Shown piece by piece: positions 6,548 through 13,189 of a stretch of 14,642 nt of DNA. The notes under the pieces are model-generated. The model saw only the letters and a program-made list of their open reading frames with translations. It ran no database searches and was not told the origin of the DNA. Location of the stretch: assembly GCA_029933635.1 (NCBI GenBank), contig JAOZNS010000046.1:1-14642 (forward strand). Reading direction: 5' to 3'. Position numbers and translations under genes: made by a program. Position 1 is the first letter of the stretch. Every line of letters starts with the position of its first letter. This stretch comes from Candidatus Zixiibacteriota bacterium (GTDB lineage Bacteria; Zixibacteria; MSB-5A5; SM1-73).

Positions 6548-8008
6548 ATGAAAGATAATATGATCAAAGTCCTTATCATAGACGATGGAGAGGACCTTAC
6601 CAATTACTGTCATCAGTGGGTCTCCAACGGGTTCGAATATGACCATATTAAAAGTGGCAAAAATCTTGCCCGGGACCTGAAGGGGAGGGATTACAACCTG
6701 ATTCTTCTGGATAAAAACTTCAGCCGGGTGGAGCAATCAGAACTTCTGGGTCCAGCAGAGGATGTGGAAAATGAGGGTTTAAGAATCCTTACCGCCCTTA
6801 AAAGATTAAACCAGAACATTCCGGTGATCATGGTCACCGCTCATGCGGATTATGACTCGATGTCCTCGGCTTTACATCTGGGCGCTTTCGATTACGTGGA
6901 ATGGGATGCTCTGGAGAGGGATTATCTCTTTTTGAAGCTGAAGATGGAAAGGGCGGTGGAATGGGAGAAAAGCACGCGCAAGGATCTGGTCGAAAAATAT
7001 AATAACTGGGGGCTTATCGGGAAAAGTGAGGTTATGGTCAAGCTCTTTCAGCAGGTGGAGACGGTTCTTGCCTCCGATTCCACACTTTTGCTTCTGGGGG
7101 AGACTGGCACAGGCAAAGATCTGGTTGCCAAGATCATCCATTCTAACAGCAAAAGAGCTTCGAAACCCTTTATTTCGGTCAACTGTGCGGCCATTCCAGC
7201 CACTCTTCTGGAGGAGCAACTTTTCGGACATGAAAAGGGGACTTTCACAGATGCCAAGGAAAGAAAGGCGGGCAAGTTTGAGATAGCAAATGGGGGCATC
7301 ATATTTTTAAATGAGATCGGCGAGCTTCCTAAAAAGCTTCAGCCAAAACTCTTAAAGGTGATCGAGGAAAAAAAGGTGGACCCCCTGGGTGCATCCAAGC
7401 CGATCCAAGTAGATGTCCGCATAATCTCAGCCACTAACAGGAACATTGAGAAGATGGTTCAGGAAGGAAATTTTCGCTCCGATTTATATTACCGCCTGAA
7501 AGTGCTGGAGATCAAATTCCCTCCCTTGAGAGAAAGAATGGAAGACCTGCCACTTCTAATAGATCACTTCATCCATCAAAAATCCAAACTTATGGATAAG
7601 GAGATTGCCGGGATCACCCGGGAGGCTTCGAATTATCTCTACCAGAAGAAATGGGAAGGGAACATCAGGGAGTTGGAAAACCTGATTGAGGGGGCAGTGA
7701 AAAAAGCTGACAGGTTGATCACCTTAAAAGATCTTCTGGAGGCAAAAAAAGTTCCTCGGGAAAAACTTTCCCCTCAAAAGACCTGTTCCAGAGAGATCCC
7801 GGACAAAGATTGTCCGGTGTTTAAAGATGCGGATATGAGCCAGATTGAGAAGGTGGCGATTTTAAATGCGCTGAGGGCTTATCAGGGACATGTTGAGCCT
7901 GCCAGCAAAGCTCTGGGCATTTCTAAAGCCACCATGTATAACAAGATAAATCAGTATGGACTTTCCCATCTGGTTAAACGATATGCTGAGCGAGGGAATG
8001 AAGGGTAA
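6548..8008 (+). CDS. NtrC-type sigma-54 response regulator with altered receiver and AAA+ residues
   Basis: Domain order is receiver (about 7-130), sigma-54 AAA+ (about 160-395) and a Fis-type HTH (about 430-480). The receiver has acidic D12/D13, phospho-acceptor D55 (LLDKN) and T97 (MVTAHAD), but the usual lysine of the DYxxKP motif is replaced: D115-Y-V-E-W-D, with W119 at the lysine position. Walker A is GETGTGKD (184-191). The sigma-54 contact loop is GTFTDA (231-236) rather than GAFTGA. Walker B reads IIFLNEIGE with N255 where aspartate is expected. Sensor I (SATNR) and arginine-finger (FRSDLYYRL) regions look intact. Start choice: ATG 6548 has GGGGAG only 3 bases upstream, and ATG 6560 (482 residues) has it 15 bases upstream; a TTG further up lacks a ribosome site. 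No cognate kinase is adjacent; the nearest is at 214-2292. The AAA+ domain may have weak ATP hydrolysis, or the changes may be compensated. Confidence 0.88.
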   Translation: MKDNMIKVLIIDDGEDLTNYCHQWVSNGFEYDHIKSGKNLARDLKGRDYNLILLDKNFSRVEQSELLGPAEDVENEGLRILTALKRLNQNIPVIMVTAHADYDSMSSALHLGAFDYVEWDALERDYLFLKLKMERAVEWEKSTRKDLVEKYNNWGLIGKSEVMVKLFQQVETVLASDSTLLLLGETGTGKDLVAKIIHSNSKRASKPFISVNCAAIPATLLEEQLFGHEKGTFTDAKERKAGKFEIANGGIIFLNEIGELPKKLQPKLLKVIEEKKVDPLGASKPIQVDVRIISATNRNIEKMVQEGNFRSDLYYRLKVLEIKFPPLRERMEDLPLLIDHFIHQKSKLMDKEIAGITREASNYLYQKKWEGNIRELENLIEGAVKKADRLITLKDLLEAKKVPREKLSPQKTCSREIPDKDCPVFKDADMSQIEKVAILNALRAYQGHVEPASKALGISKATMYNKINQYGLSHLVKRYAERGNEG

Positions 8009-8022
8009 GGGAACCCATCGGC

Positions 8023-8931
8023 TTAAATTTCCCAGTTTTGTGCTGCCAACGTTTCCCCCAATCCCACCTCCTGCAAGAACTTTCTCACCGGAAGGGAAAG
8101 ATATTTACGTTTCTTCAAGACTACCCCATAACCTAACTTGCCAAAATGCTCTGTAACCGGAATATATGAGAGGGATGGCTCTTCTGTAGCTTCAGTCACC
8201 AGCCCGGAGACAACGGAGATGCCCAGCCCGATCTTAACATATTCCTGAATGACCGTGGCTCCACCGGTTTCAATCACAAAATTATAACTCAGGTTGTTCT
8301 CTTTGAAGATGCCCTCTATCCTTTTGCGGATAGAATTTTGGCGCTCATACAATATCAATGGCTCCCGCACGATCTCTTTTAACCCGACACGTCGCCGTCC
8401 AGCCAACCGGTGATTGTGAGGCACACACAAAAACATATCGTATGACCACACCTCATAAAAGGAAAGATCCAGAAACTCATTCCAGGATGAGGTTATGCCA
8501 AAATCCACGTCCCCGGCAGAGACCATATCCAAAATCTCGGTGTCAAGTGGCTTGTTCAGAATGATCAGTCTGATTTCCGGGTTTTTCTTTTTGAAGTTGT
8601 CCACGATCTTGGGGAGCTTATATTGCATGATCCCGCGATAGGCGGCTATGCTGACGGTCCCTTCAGGAGAACCAGAAAGCTCCGCGAAATGAGTTTCTAT
8701 GTTGTCCAGAGTTTGCAGGATAATGTCTACATAGGCCATAAGAATTTTTCCAGCAGGGGTCAAACAGATACCTCGCCCCATCCTTTCATACAGTTTGACT
8801 CCCAACTCTTCCTCTAACGCTTTTACCTGATGGCTCACCGCAGATTGCCCTATATTCAACACCTTTCCCGCCTTGGAAAAGCTTCTATGAATACCGGCCC
8901 AATAAAAACCACGTAGCGATTGCAGTTCCAT
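8023..8931 (-). CDS. LysR-family transcriptional regulator
   Basis: The 302-residue length is typical of the family. Residues about 1-60 form the winged HTH (SFSKAGKVLNIGQSAVSHQVKALEEELG), followed by the linker helix and a substrate-binding domain (about 90-295). GATVIQEYVKIGLGISVVSG near residue 225-245 resembles the CysB/CbbR-like co-inducer-domain signature, but the ligand cannot be named. The start is supported by a GGAGGAG ribosome site just upstream on the minus strand. The gene converges on the response regulator with 14 bases between stop codons and is divergent from the 263-residue gene at 9151, the classical arrangement for a LysR regulator and its target. Confidence 0.93.
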   Translation of the reverse strand: MELQSLRGFYWAGIHRSFSKAGKVLNIGQSAVSHQVKALEEELGVKLYERMGRGICLTPAGKILMAYVDIILQTLDNIETHFAELSGSPEGTVSIAAYRGIMQYKLPKIVDNFKKKNPEIRLIILNKPLDTEILDMVSAGDVDFGITSSWNEFLDLSFYEVWSYDMFLCVPHNHRLAGRRRVGLKEIVREPLILYERQNSIRKRIEGIFKENNLSYNFVIETGGATVIQEYVKIGLGISVVSGLVTEATEEPSLSYIPVTEHFGKLGYGVVLKKRKYLSLPVRKFLQEVGLGETLAAQNWEI

Positions 8932-9000
8932 AACTCCTCCAGAGATTTTATTGCTCTAACTTTATTGCAGTCTTCGAATTGAATTTGATTTGACCTTCCA

Positions 9001-9092
9001 TATATGAATAATAGGGGATATATATGAATCATTATACGATTTTATGACAAAATAATATTTTGATTCATGGATGTCAAGCGATAATATATAAA
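9001..9092 (+). promoter_or_regulatory. Operator-like repeats and promoter between the LysR gene and its divergent neighbour
   Basis: TATATGAAT occurs at 9001-9009 and again at 9021-9029, exactly 20 bases (about two helical turns) apart. ATGAATCA (9024-9031) has a perfect inverted partner TGATTCAT at 9061-9068. The latter overlaps a possible -35, TTGATT (9060-9065), with TAATAT (9082-9087) 16 bases further on. LysR-type proteins usually bind two spaced sites between divergent genes, so this pattern fits. Promoter hexamers are approximate. Confidence 0.45.
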
Positions 9093-9150
9093 TAGGAACT
9101 GCAAATTAGGTGGCAAAAGAAAAACTTTAATCAATAAAAAGGAGTTGAAA

Positions 9151-9942
9151 ATGTTTCAACCCATCATCTTCACCTTGAGAGCATCGGTGGTGCCATTTCA
9201 ACTGCTTCGTCCATTGCCCACCATCTTTGCCAGCGTTCAGGGCGTTACCGGTGAGGGACGAACCTCTAAGATGCCTCCACCGGTGAGACAGGAGTTTGAC
9301 TCACATTTGAACTGCATCTCTGAGATGATAATTCTCCTTTCGGAGATGAAAGCGCTTCCATCAGATGATCGCCGGAAGCTTTTGCAGACGATAGCGGAGG
9401 TGAAGGAAGCTAATTCAAGGGATTTATGCGAAAAGACCGGCTTTCTCAATCGAACTTTAGAAGAGATATGTGAGAGACGAAAGCCTGCCATAAAGGAGGA
9501 ATGTCGGGCTCATCCCTCAGCATTTCGAGATATTTATCGAAACACCGTGAGGGTGAAAAAGCTCTGTTTGATCTTCGAAGATCAAATTAATGAAAGAATC
9601 ACCAGCTTGAAAAACCTTCTTTGTGATCGGTGCTATTATGATGTGGAGACTAAATCGGAGAAATCTGTCAGGTCCGAGCAGGTGAAATCTGATTTTGTGA
9701 TCTACGCTCCCACTCAGCATGCCGGGGACGTTTATTTTGATGGGATGCCCAAGGCGGGTATACCGCTTCTTTTGATGATCGATCTGGGTAAAAGAATTGA
9801 GGATTGCTCCATAGCTGATTTAAGACGGGTCTTCAGGCATCAACAGAACAACATCGATGTTCTATATTCTCCATTTCCGCCCATCCGCCTGTTCCAGAAG
9901 ATCGACATAGCATACATCCAGAACCTGTACAAGCAAATTTAA
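9151..9942 (+). CDS. Unrecognised 263-residue protein, probable LysR target
   Basis: ATG 9151 is preceded by AAAAAGGAG with a 6-base spacer; a TTG two codons upstream lies inside that spacing and is less likely. No family is recognised. The N-terminal 30 residues are moderately hydrophobic (IIFTLRASVVPFQLL) but do not look like a clear signal peptide. The middle (about 45-160) is charged and helical with scattered cysteines, including a CxxC (LLCDRCYY). The C-terminal third (about 180-263) appears alpha/beta, with YAPTQHAGDVYFDGMPKAG and IPLLLMIDLGKRIEDC as the most distinctive blocks. The gene is monocistronic: its own promoter region faces the LysR gene, and an intrinsic terminator follows at 9997. 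Codon use and good translation signals suggest a real gene. Confidence 0.75.
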   Translation: MFQPIIFTLRASVVPFQLLRPLPTIFASVQGVTGEGRTSKMPPPVRQEFDSHLNCISEMIILLSEMKALPSDDRRKLLQTIAEVKEANSRDLCEKTGFLNRTLEEICERRKPAIKEECRAHPSAFRDIYRNTVRVKKLCLIFEDQINERITSLKNLLCDRCYYDVETKSEKSVRSEQVKSDFVIYAPTQHAGDVYFDGMPKAGIPLLLMIDLGKRIEDCSIADLRRVFRHQQNNIDVLYSPFPPIRLFQKIDIAYIQNLYKQI

Positions 9943-9996
9943 GCTTTGCGCTATCGAGACAAACAAAACTACCAAAAAAGACAGCTTAAACCTGTG

Positions 9997-10022
9997 AGGG
10001 AGGACAAAGTTCCTCCCTTTTT
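9997..10022 (+). terminator. Rho-independent terminator of the 263-residue gene
   Basis: AGGGAGGA (9997-10004) pairs perfectly with TCCTCCCT (10011-10018) across a 6-base loop (CAAAGT) and runs into five T residues (10018-10022). It lies about 55 bases after the stop codon at 9942 and 27 bases from the convergent tRNA gene. Confidence 0.8.
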
Positions 10023-10048
10023 GTATAAAGAGCAATCGGAGAAATTTA

Positions 10049-10135
10049 TGGCGGAGGGTGCAGGATTCGAACCCGCAAGGCCTTACGGCCGGTGGATTTC
10101 AAGTCCACTGCCTTACCAGTTAGGACTAACCCTCC
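10049..10135 (-). tRNA. tRNA-Ser (anticodon UGA)
   Basis: The minus strand folds into a class II tRNA. The acceptor stem GGAGGGT/ACCCTCC is a perfect 7 base pairs, followed by discriminator G and an encoded CCA (plus 10049-10051). U8-A9 is present, and the D-loop contains GG. The anticodon stem GTGGA/TCCAC carries loop CTTGAAA with anticodon TGA. A long variable arm (about CGGCCGTAAGGCC) is typical of serine tRNAs. The T arm is GCGGG-TTCGAAT-CCTGC. Seryl-tRNA synthetase recognises the long arm and G73, both present. It reads UCA/UCG-type serine codons. It stands alone, with no other tRNA nearby. Confidence 0.97.
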
Positions 10136-10255
10136 GCACTACAGCGTTCGACTGGGAAGGATCGCTCCTCGACTCAATAGTAATATCGAATCTTGTGGAC
10201 CAAATGCAAGAAAAAAGTGAGAGAAAAAGACGGAGGATTGAGTAAAAAAGGCGAT

Positions 10256-10284
10256 GTAGTGGTGGGGCGAGGTGCCCGACCTAC
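10256..10284 (-). repeat. REP-like element with GTAG at both ends
   Basis: On the minus strand GTAG leads into GGTCGGGC-ACCTC-GCCCCACC, a stem with one C-C mismatch, and the plus strand also starts with GTAG (10256-10259). The minus-strand head TTCGTAGGTCGGGCACC matches the element at 6339-6361 at all but one base. It lies just beyond the 3' end of the frameshifted gene at 10293-10821. Confidence 0.45.
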
Positions 10285-10292
10285 GAAGAATG

Positions 10293-10821
10293 CTACTTTG
10301 TCCGCACCTTGAAAGCTTTATGCATTCCACCCTCAAAGGTAGGTGCGTTATGAAGTAAATAAATGGCATCGAATGAATGATCATCTGGAATTTTGAGAGT
10401 ATTGAGCCAATTCCTCACAGTCCTTTCATCGCTGGTAGGGGAGGTTTCGTATATGCATAACCAGCATTTATCCACACCAGAATACTTTTTGGCACGTTTC
10501 TTGTTAATCTCCTTTTGAATTTGTTTACGCATTCGATTACTTCCATTAGTTATTGGACCACCCCATTGCAATTCGTACCCTTGATCAGGAAATTTTCGTT
10601 TTCCCCTATCCAACGTCCACTTTTGTTTTGCTTGCAGATTTCCGAAATACGCTGTAGCCACCTCAATCCCAAGAGAGTTTCCATCTAGCCTATAATATAC
10701 AGTCTGGTTCATCCAAGTCGTTTCCATATCTCTCAAATTTGGCGTTCATCGACAATACGCGAATCAGTGTGTCACAAATAAATCTCTCGTGTAGTTTTTT
10801 TAGATCCTTTGCGGATTTCAT
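10293..10821 (-). pseudogene. Frameshifted nuclease-like hypothetical gene (PD-(D/E)XK-type motif)
   Basis: The long open frame on the minus strand (10293-10727, 144 codons from ATG) starts abruptly at METTWMNQTVYYRLDG. A second frame upstream, from ATG at 10821, encodes 43 residues beginning MKSAKDLKKLHERFICDT and ending NDLDEPDCIL before a TAG. Dropping one base in TATATTATAG (near 10691-10700) joins them as NDLDEPDCI-YRLDGNSLGIEV, which restores the order EPD (38-40), G, IEV (E53) and continues to the stop; 529 bases equals 176 codons plus one. The EPD ... GIEVATAY pattern resembles the metal-binding acids of PD-(D/E)XK nuclease-like folds, although the lysine is not evident. It may be a recent mutation, a sequence error or, less likely, programmed frameshifting. 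A GGTGA lies 9 bases before the upstream ATG, and the 10727 ATG has no good ribosome site. Function is inferred and weak. Confidence 0.65.
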
Positions 10822-10858
10822 ATTAAGAGTTCACCGGTTCTTTAATTTCAGTTAATAA

Positions 10859-10864
10859 ATTATA
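10859..10864 (-). promoter_or_regulatory. Candidate -10 element of the frameshifted gene
   Basis: A perfect TATAAT on the minus strand would start transcription near 10852, about 30 bases before the upstream ATG at 10821. No -35 hexamer is visible; the expected position falls in the GTAG repeat at 10883. The placement supports 10821, not 10727, as the true start of the gene. Confidence 0.35.
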
Positions 10865-10882
10865 CTGCGACCCTTCAGTCCC

Positions 10883-10905
10883 GTAGGCAGGGCTCCCAGC
10901 CCTGC
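10883..10905 (+). repeat. REP-like element: GTAG plus GCAGGGCT hairpin
   Basis: GTAG (10883-10886) is followed directly by GCAGGGCT-CCC-AGCCCTGC, a perfect 8-base stem with a 3-base loop. It has the same GTAG-then-hairpin layout as the elements near 6262, 6339, 6415 and 10256, with an unrelated stem sequence. Confidence 0.5.
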
Positions 10906-11132
10906 AGAACAAGTTATCGAAGCTCCCATCCAGGACACCGTAACTTAATATCCAAAATCAAATGATTCTCCCTGGCTCCCATTTTCACCATAGTGTAAGG
11001 GGTTCTAAAAATGCCAAATCAAAAAAATTTTCACTTCTCTCTATTACAAAGAAATTTCATCAATTAAAAGTGGAGAACCCGATTTCGCTAAGTTCCCGGG
11101 GGAAAACGGCAACTTTAATGCGGTAGGGTTGA

Positions 11133-13010
11133 TCAGTGGTGGGAAACTTCGGTTTTGGGTTTTCTGGATTCCTTGAAATCGTCTTTATATTTATTGATCA
11201 ATCGGTGCAGTTCCACTCGATGCATTCTGGCTTCCTCTGCGGCTTTGGAGATGACGTGATGATGCTTGGATAGAATATGATTTAAAAAGGACCTTTCGAT
11301 CTCCTCGATGGCTTTCTTCTTTAAAGCTTTTAACTCACCGTAATTTTGTGGAACCTTGATCTTGTAGTCAAAATCATTTCCTTCAAATATGACGGGTGGA
11401 AGATCCTTTTTGGTGATCCATTCTCCCTGAGCTAAGATAACAGCTCGCTCGATTATGTTCTCCAGCTCCCGGATGTTGCCCGGAAAGCTATAATGGTTCA
11501 GGATGTTCAACGCCTCCCGATCGATGCCCTTGATCTTCTTCCCATTCTTCTTGCCAAACTTAACCGCGAAGGATTCGGCCAAAGGTGCTATGTCCAGCCG
11601 TCTTTCCCTCAAAGGAGGAAGTTTTATGTTGATCACATTTATCCGATAAAACAAATCTTCCCTGAATTTATTTTCCTTCACCAAGGAGAGGAGATCTTTG
11701 TTGGTGGCGGCGATGATGCGAACATCCGACTTCTTAATTTTATTGGAACCCAAAGGCTCAAATTGTCGGGACTGGAGAAACCTTAGAATCTTCACCTGCA
11801 AGATCGGACTCATCTCTCCGATTTCATCCAAAAAGATGGTGCCCCCATTGGCCACATCGAATTTGCCCTGCTTTCTTTGCTCCGCTCCAGTGAAGGCGCC
11901 TTTCTCGTAGCCGAACAGCTCGCTTTCCAGAAGGGTTTCAGGTATGGCCGCACAATTGATGGGGACGAAGGGCTTCTTTGAGCGGTTACTGTTGAAGTGA
12001 ATCGCCCGGGCTAAAAGCTCCTTTCCGGTTCCTGATTCTCCCTCAATTAAAACCGTAGCATCGGTGTCAGCCACATCTGCCACCGTCTTAAGCACCTCCA
12101 CCATCTGTGGACTGTTTCCCAAAATCTCGTCGAATTTGAACCTTCCCCGAAGATCTTCAAGAAGCTTCTCCTGAGACTCCTTGAGCTCGGTGAAAAGCAG
12201 ATTGTTCTCCAGAGCCACCCCCACCCTCTCGCCCAAGGAGGTGAGAAGTGCAGCATCATCCGGGGTGAAGAAGGAGTCCGCTTTGGCATCATCCAGATAA
12301 ACCACCCCTAAGACTTTGTCTTTTACCTTTAAAGGAAAACAAAGGATGGAAACCATATTGGGGGAAGAATCCTCCCTCTCCTCATCCGGGTTGGAGACCA
12401 GAAGCTGAGAGATACAAATGGCGTTGCCGGTTTCTGCAGACTCCTCCATAATCTTCTCTATTAGATTCTCTTTGGGATGTTCAGCTTCCTTTTTCTCCTC
12501 GATTTTGGAATGCCCTGCATTATCAGCACCTTTGGCAAGGGCAAGTTTCTCATTTTTGCCTTGGTCAAATATCTTCAAAAAACAGCGTTCGCACGAGGTG
12601 ATCTGAATGATCGAATCCACCACCTCCTCCAAAAGGACGTTCACATCCCTTTCAGAATAAATTATATCAGAAAGTTCATACAGGGTTTTGAATCTTCTTC
12701 TTTCGTCTTCCAGTTCCTTGGATTCAGATTTGAATCGTTGATATTCCTGGTTTAGCTTGAGGATATTCTCGCTTATGGAATTTTCCAAGGTGGCAGCTTT
12801 TCTCTCAATGTTATCCAGAAATGATAAGGATCCTTCGATCGCTTCGGCCACCTTTTTCGACAGATCAATTGAACTGAGCTGGATAAGGCTCTCCTTTAAA
12901 CTAAGGAGATCTCTGAAGATAGATTTGAGATTACGAGAGCCGCTTAATTTTAGGGTCTGAACGCTTTCTTCAACTTTGTCTAAGGCGAATTTCGTTTTTC
13001 GCTTTTTCAT
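11133..13010 (-). CDS. Sigma-54-dependent activator with GAF sensor domain
   Basis: The 625-residue protein has a basic, coiled-coil-rich N-terminus (about 1-105), a GAF domain (about 108-272; SCERCFLKIF, VSILCFPLKV, LGVVYLDDA) and a complete sigma-54 AAA+ domain (about 290-525): Walker A GESGTGKE (324-331), canonical GAFTGA (371-376), Walker B FLDEIGE (D395, E396) and arginine-finger region FREDLFYRI. An HTH at the C-terminus (about 580-612, HHHVISKAAEEARMHRVELHRLINKY) would bind DNA. There is no receiver, so activation is probably through a small ligand or redox state at the GAF domain, as in NifA or FhlA-type activators. No ribosome site precedes the ATG, and the predicted transcription start is about 2 bases before it, so the message may be leaderless. 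It is divergent from the HtrA gene, which is a possible target. Confidence 0.93.
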   Translation of the reverse strand: MKKRKTKFALDKVEESVQTLKLSGSRNLKSIFRDLLSLKESLIQLSSIDLSKKVAEAIEGSLSFLDNIERKAATLENSISENILKLNQEYQRFKSESKELEDERRRFKTLYELSDIIYSERDVNVLLEEVVDSIIQITSCERCFLKIFDQGKNEKLALAKGADNAGHSKIEEKKEAEHPKENLIEKIMEESAETGNAICISQLLVSNPDEEREDSSPNMVSILCFPLKVKDKVLGVVYLDDAKADSFFTPDDAALLTSLGERVGVALENNLLFTELKESQEKLLEDLRGRFKFDEILGNSPQMVEVLKTVADVADTDATVLIEGESGTGKELLARAIHFNSNRSKKPFVPINCAAIPETLLESELFGYEKGAFTGAEQRKQGKFDVANGGTIFLDEIGEMSPILQVKILRFLQSRQFEPLGSNKIKKSDVRIIAATNKDLLSLVKENKFREDLFYRINVINIKLPPLRERRLDIAPLAESFAVKFGKKNGKKIKGIDREALNILNHYSFPGNIRELENIIERAVILAQGEWITKKDLPPVIFEGNDFDYKIKVPQNYGELKALKKKAIEEIERSFLNHILSKHHHVISKAAEEARMHRVELHRLINKYKDDFKESRKPKTEVSHH

Positions 13011-13018
13011 AATTTTTA

Positions 13019-13046
13019 ATATTAGCCCATTTCAAAAATTTGTCAA
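13019..13046 (-). promoter_or_regulatory. Promoter of the GAF activator gene, probably giving a leaderless mRNA
   Basis: On the minus strand TTGACA (plus 13041-13046) is followed after 16 bases by TAATAT (plus 13019-13024). Transcription would begin about 13012, next to the start codon at 13010, matching the lack of a ribosome site. The -35 overlaps that of the divergent HtrA promoter. Confidence 0.6.
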
Positions 13047-13069
13047 CCATAAATTTGTTCCGGTATATA
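13040..13069 (+). promoter_or_regulatory. Promoter of the HtrA gene, sharing the -35 with the activator gene
   Basis: TTGTCA (13040-13045) is followed after 18 bases by TATATA (13064-13069). Transcription would begin near 13076, leaving about 113 nt of leader. The heptamer TTGTCAA serves as TTGTCA on this strand and TTGACA on the other, so RNA polymerase could probably occupy only one direction at a time. Confidence 0.5.
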
Positions 13070-13189
13070 TAAAAAGCTTAAGTTTTTATTTGGACAAAAA
13101 AAGCCGATAAATATATTTGATGGTTTCGTATGATAGTTGAGCATAATTTAAATCTTTTGCATCAACCCTTCAAAGTTTCAGGAGGCCAT

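Larger units (their letters stand above)
10822..11132. other. Gap of about 310 bases with repeats and no gene
   Basis: No convincing coding stretch is seen. The gap holds a perfect TATAAT on the minus strand (10859-10864), the REP-like element at 10883-10905, and the ten-base CACCATAGTG (10986-10995) shared with 6231-6240. No clear intrinsic terminator for the minus-strand activator gene was found; GTTCCC/GGGGGAAAAC around 11090-11106 gives only an imperfect short stem. Confidence 0.5.

Noticed and set aside
10049..10135. tRNA-Ser as an integration (att) site of a mobile island
   Set aside because: No integrase and no repeat of the tRNA 3' end was seen in the window; the accessory gene next to it is only suggestive.
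9946..10245. A 99-codon plus-strand open frame containing GAGFEPARPYGRWISS
   Set aside because: It runs through the antisense strand of the tRNA-Ser gene; such frames are a well-known misannotation and no ribosome site supports it.
13091..13104. GG...GC pattern upstream of HtrA resembling a sigma-54 promoter
   Set aside because: The spacer is 9 bases instead of 10 and the flanking bases do not match; the sigma-70-type elements at 13040-13069 fit better.
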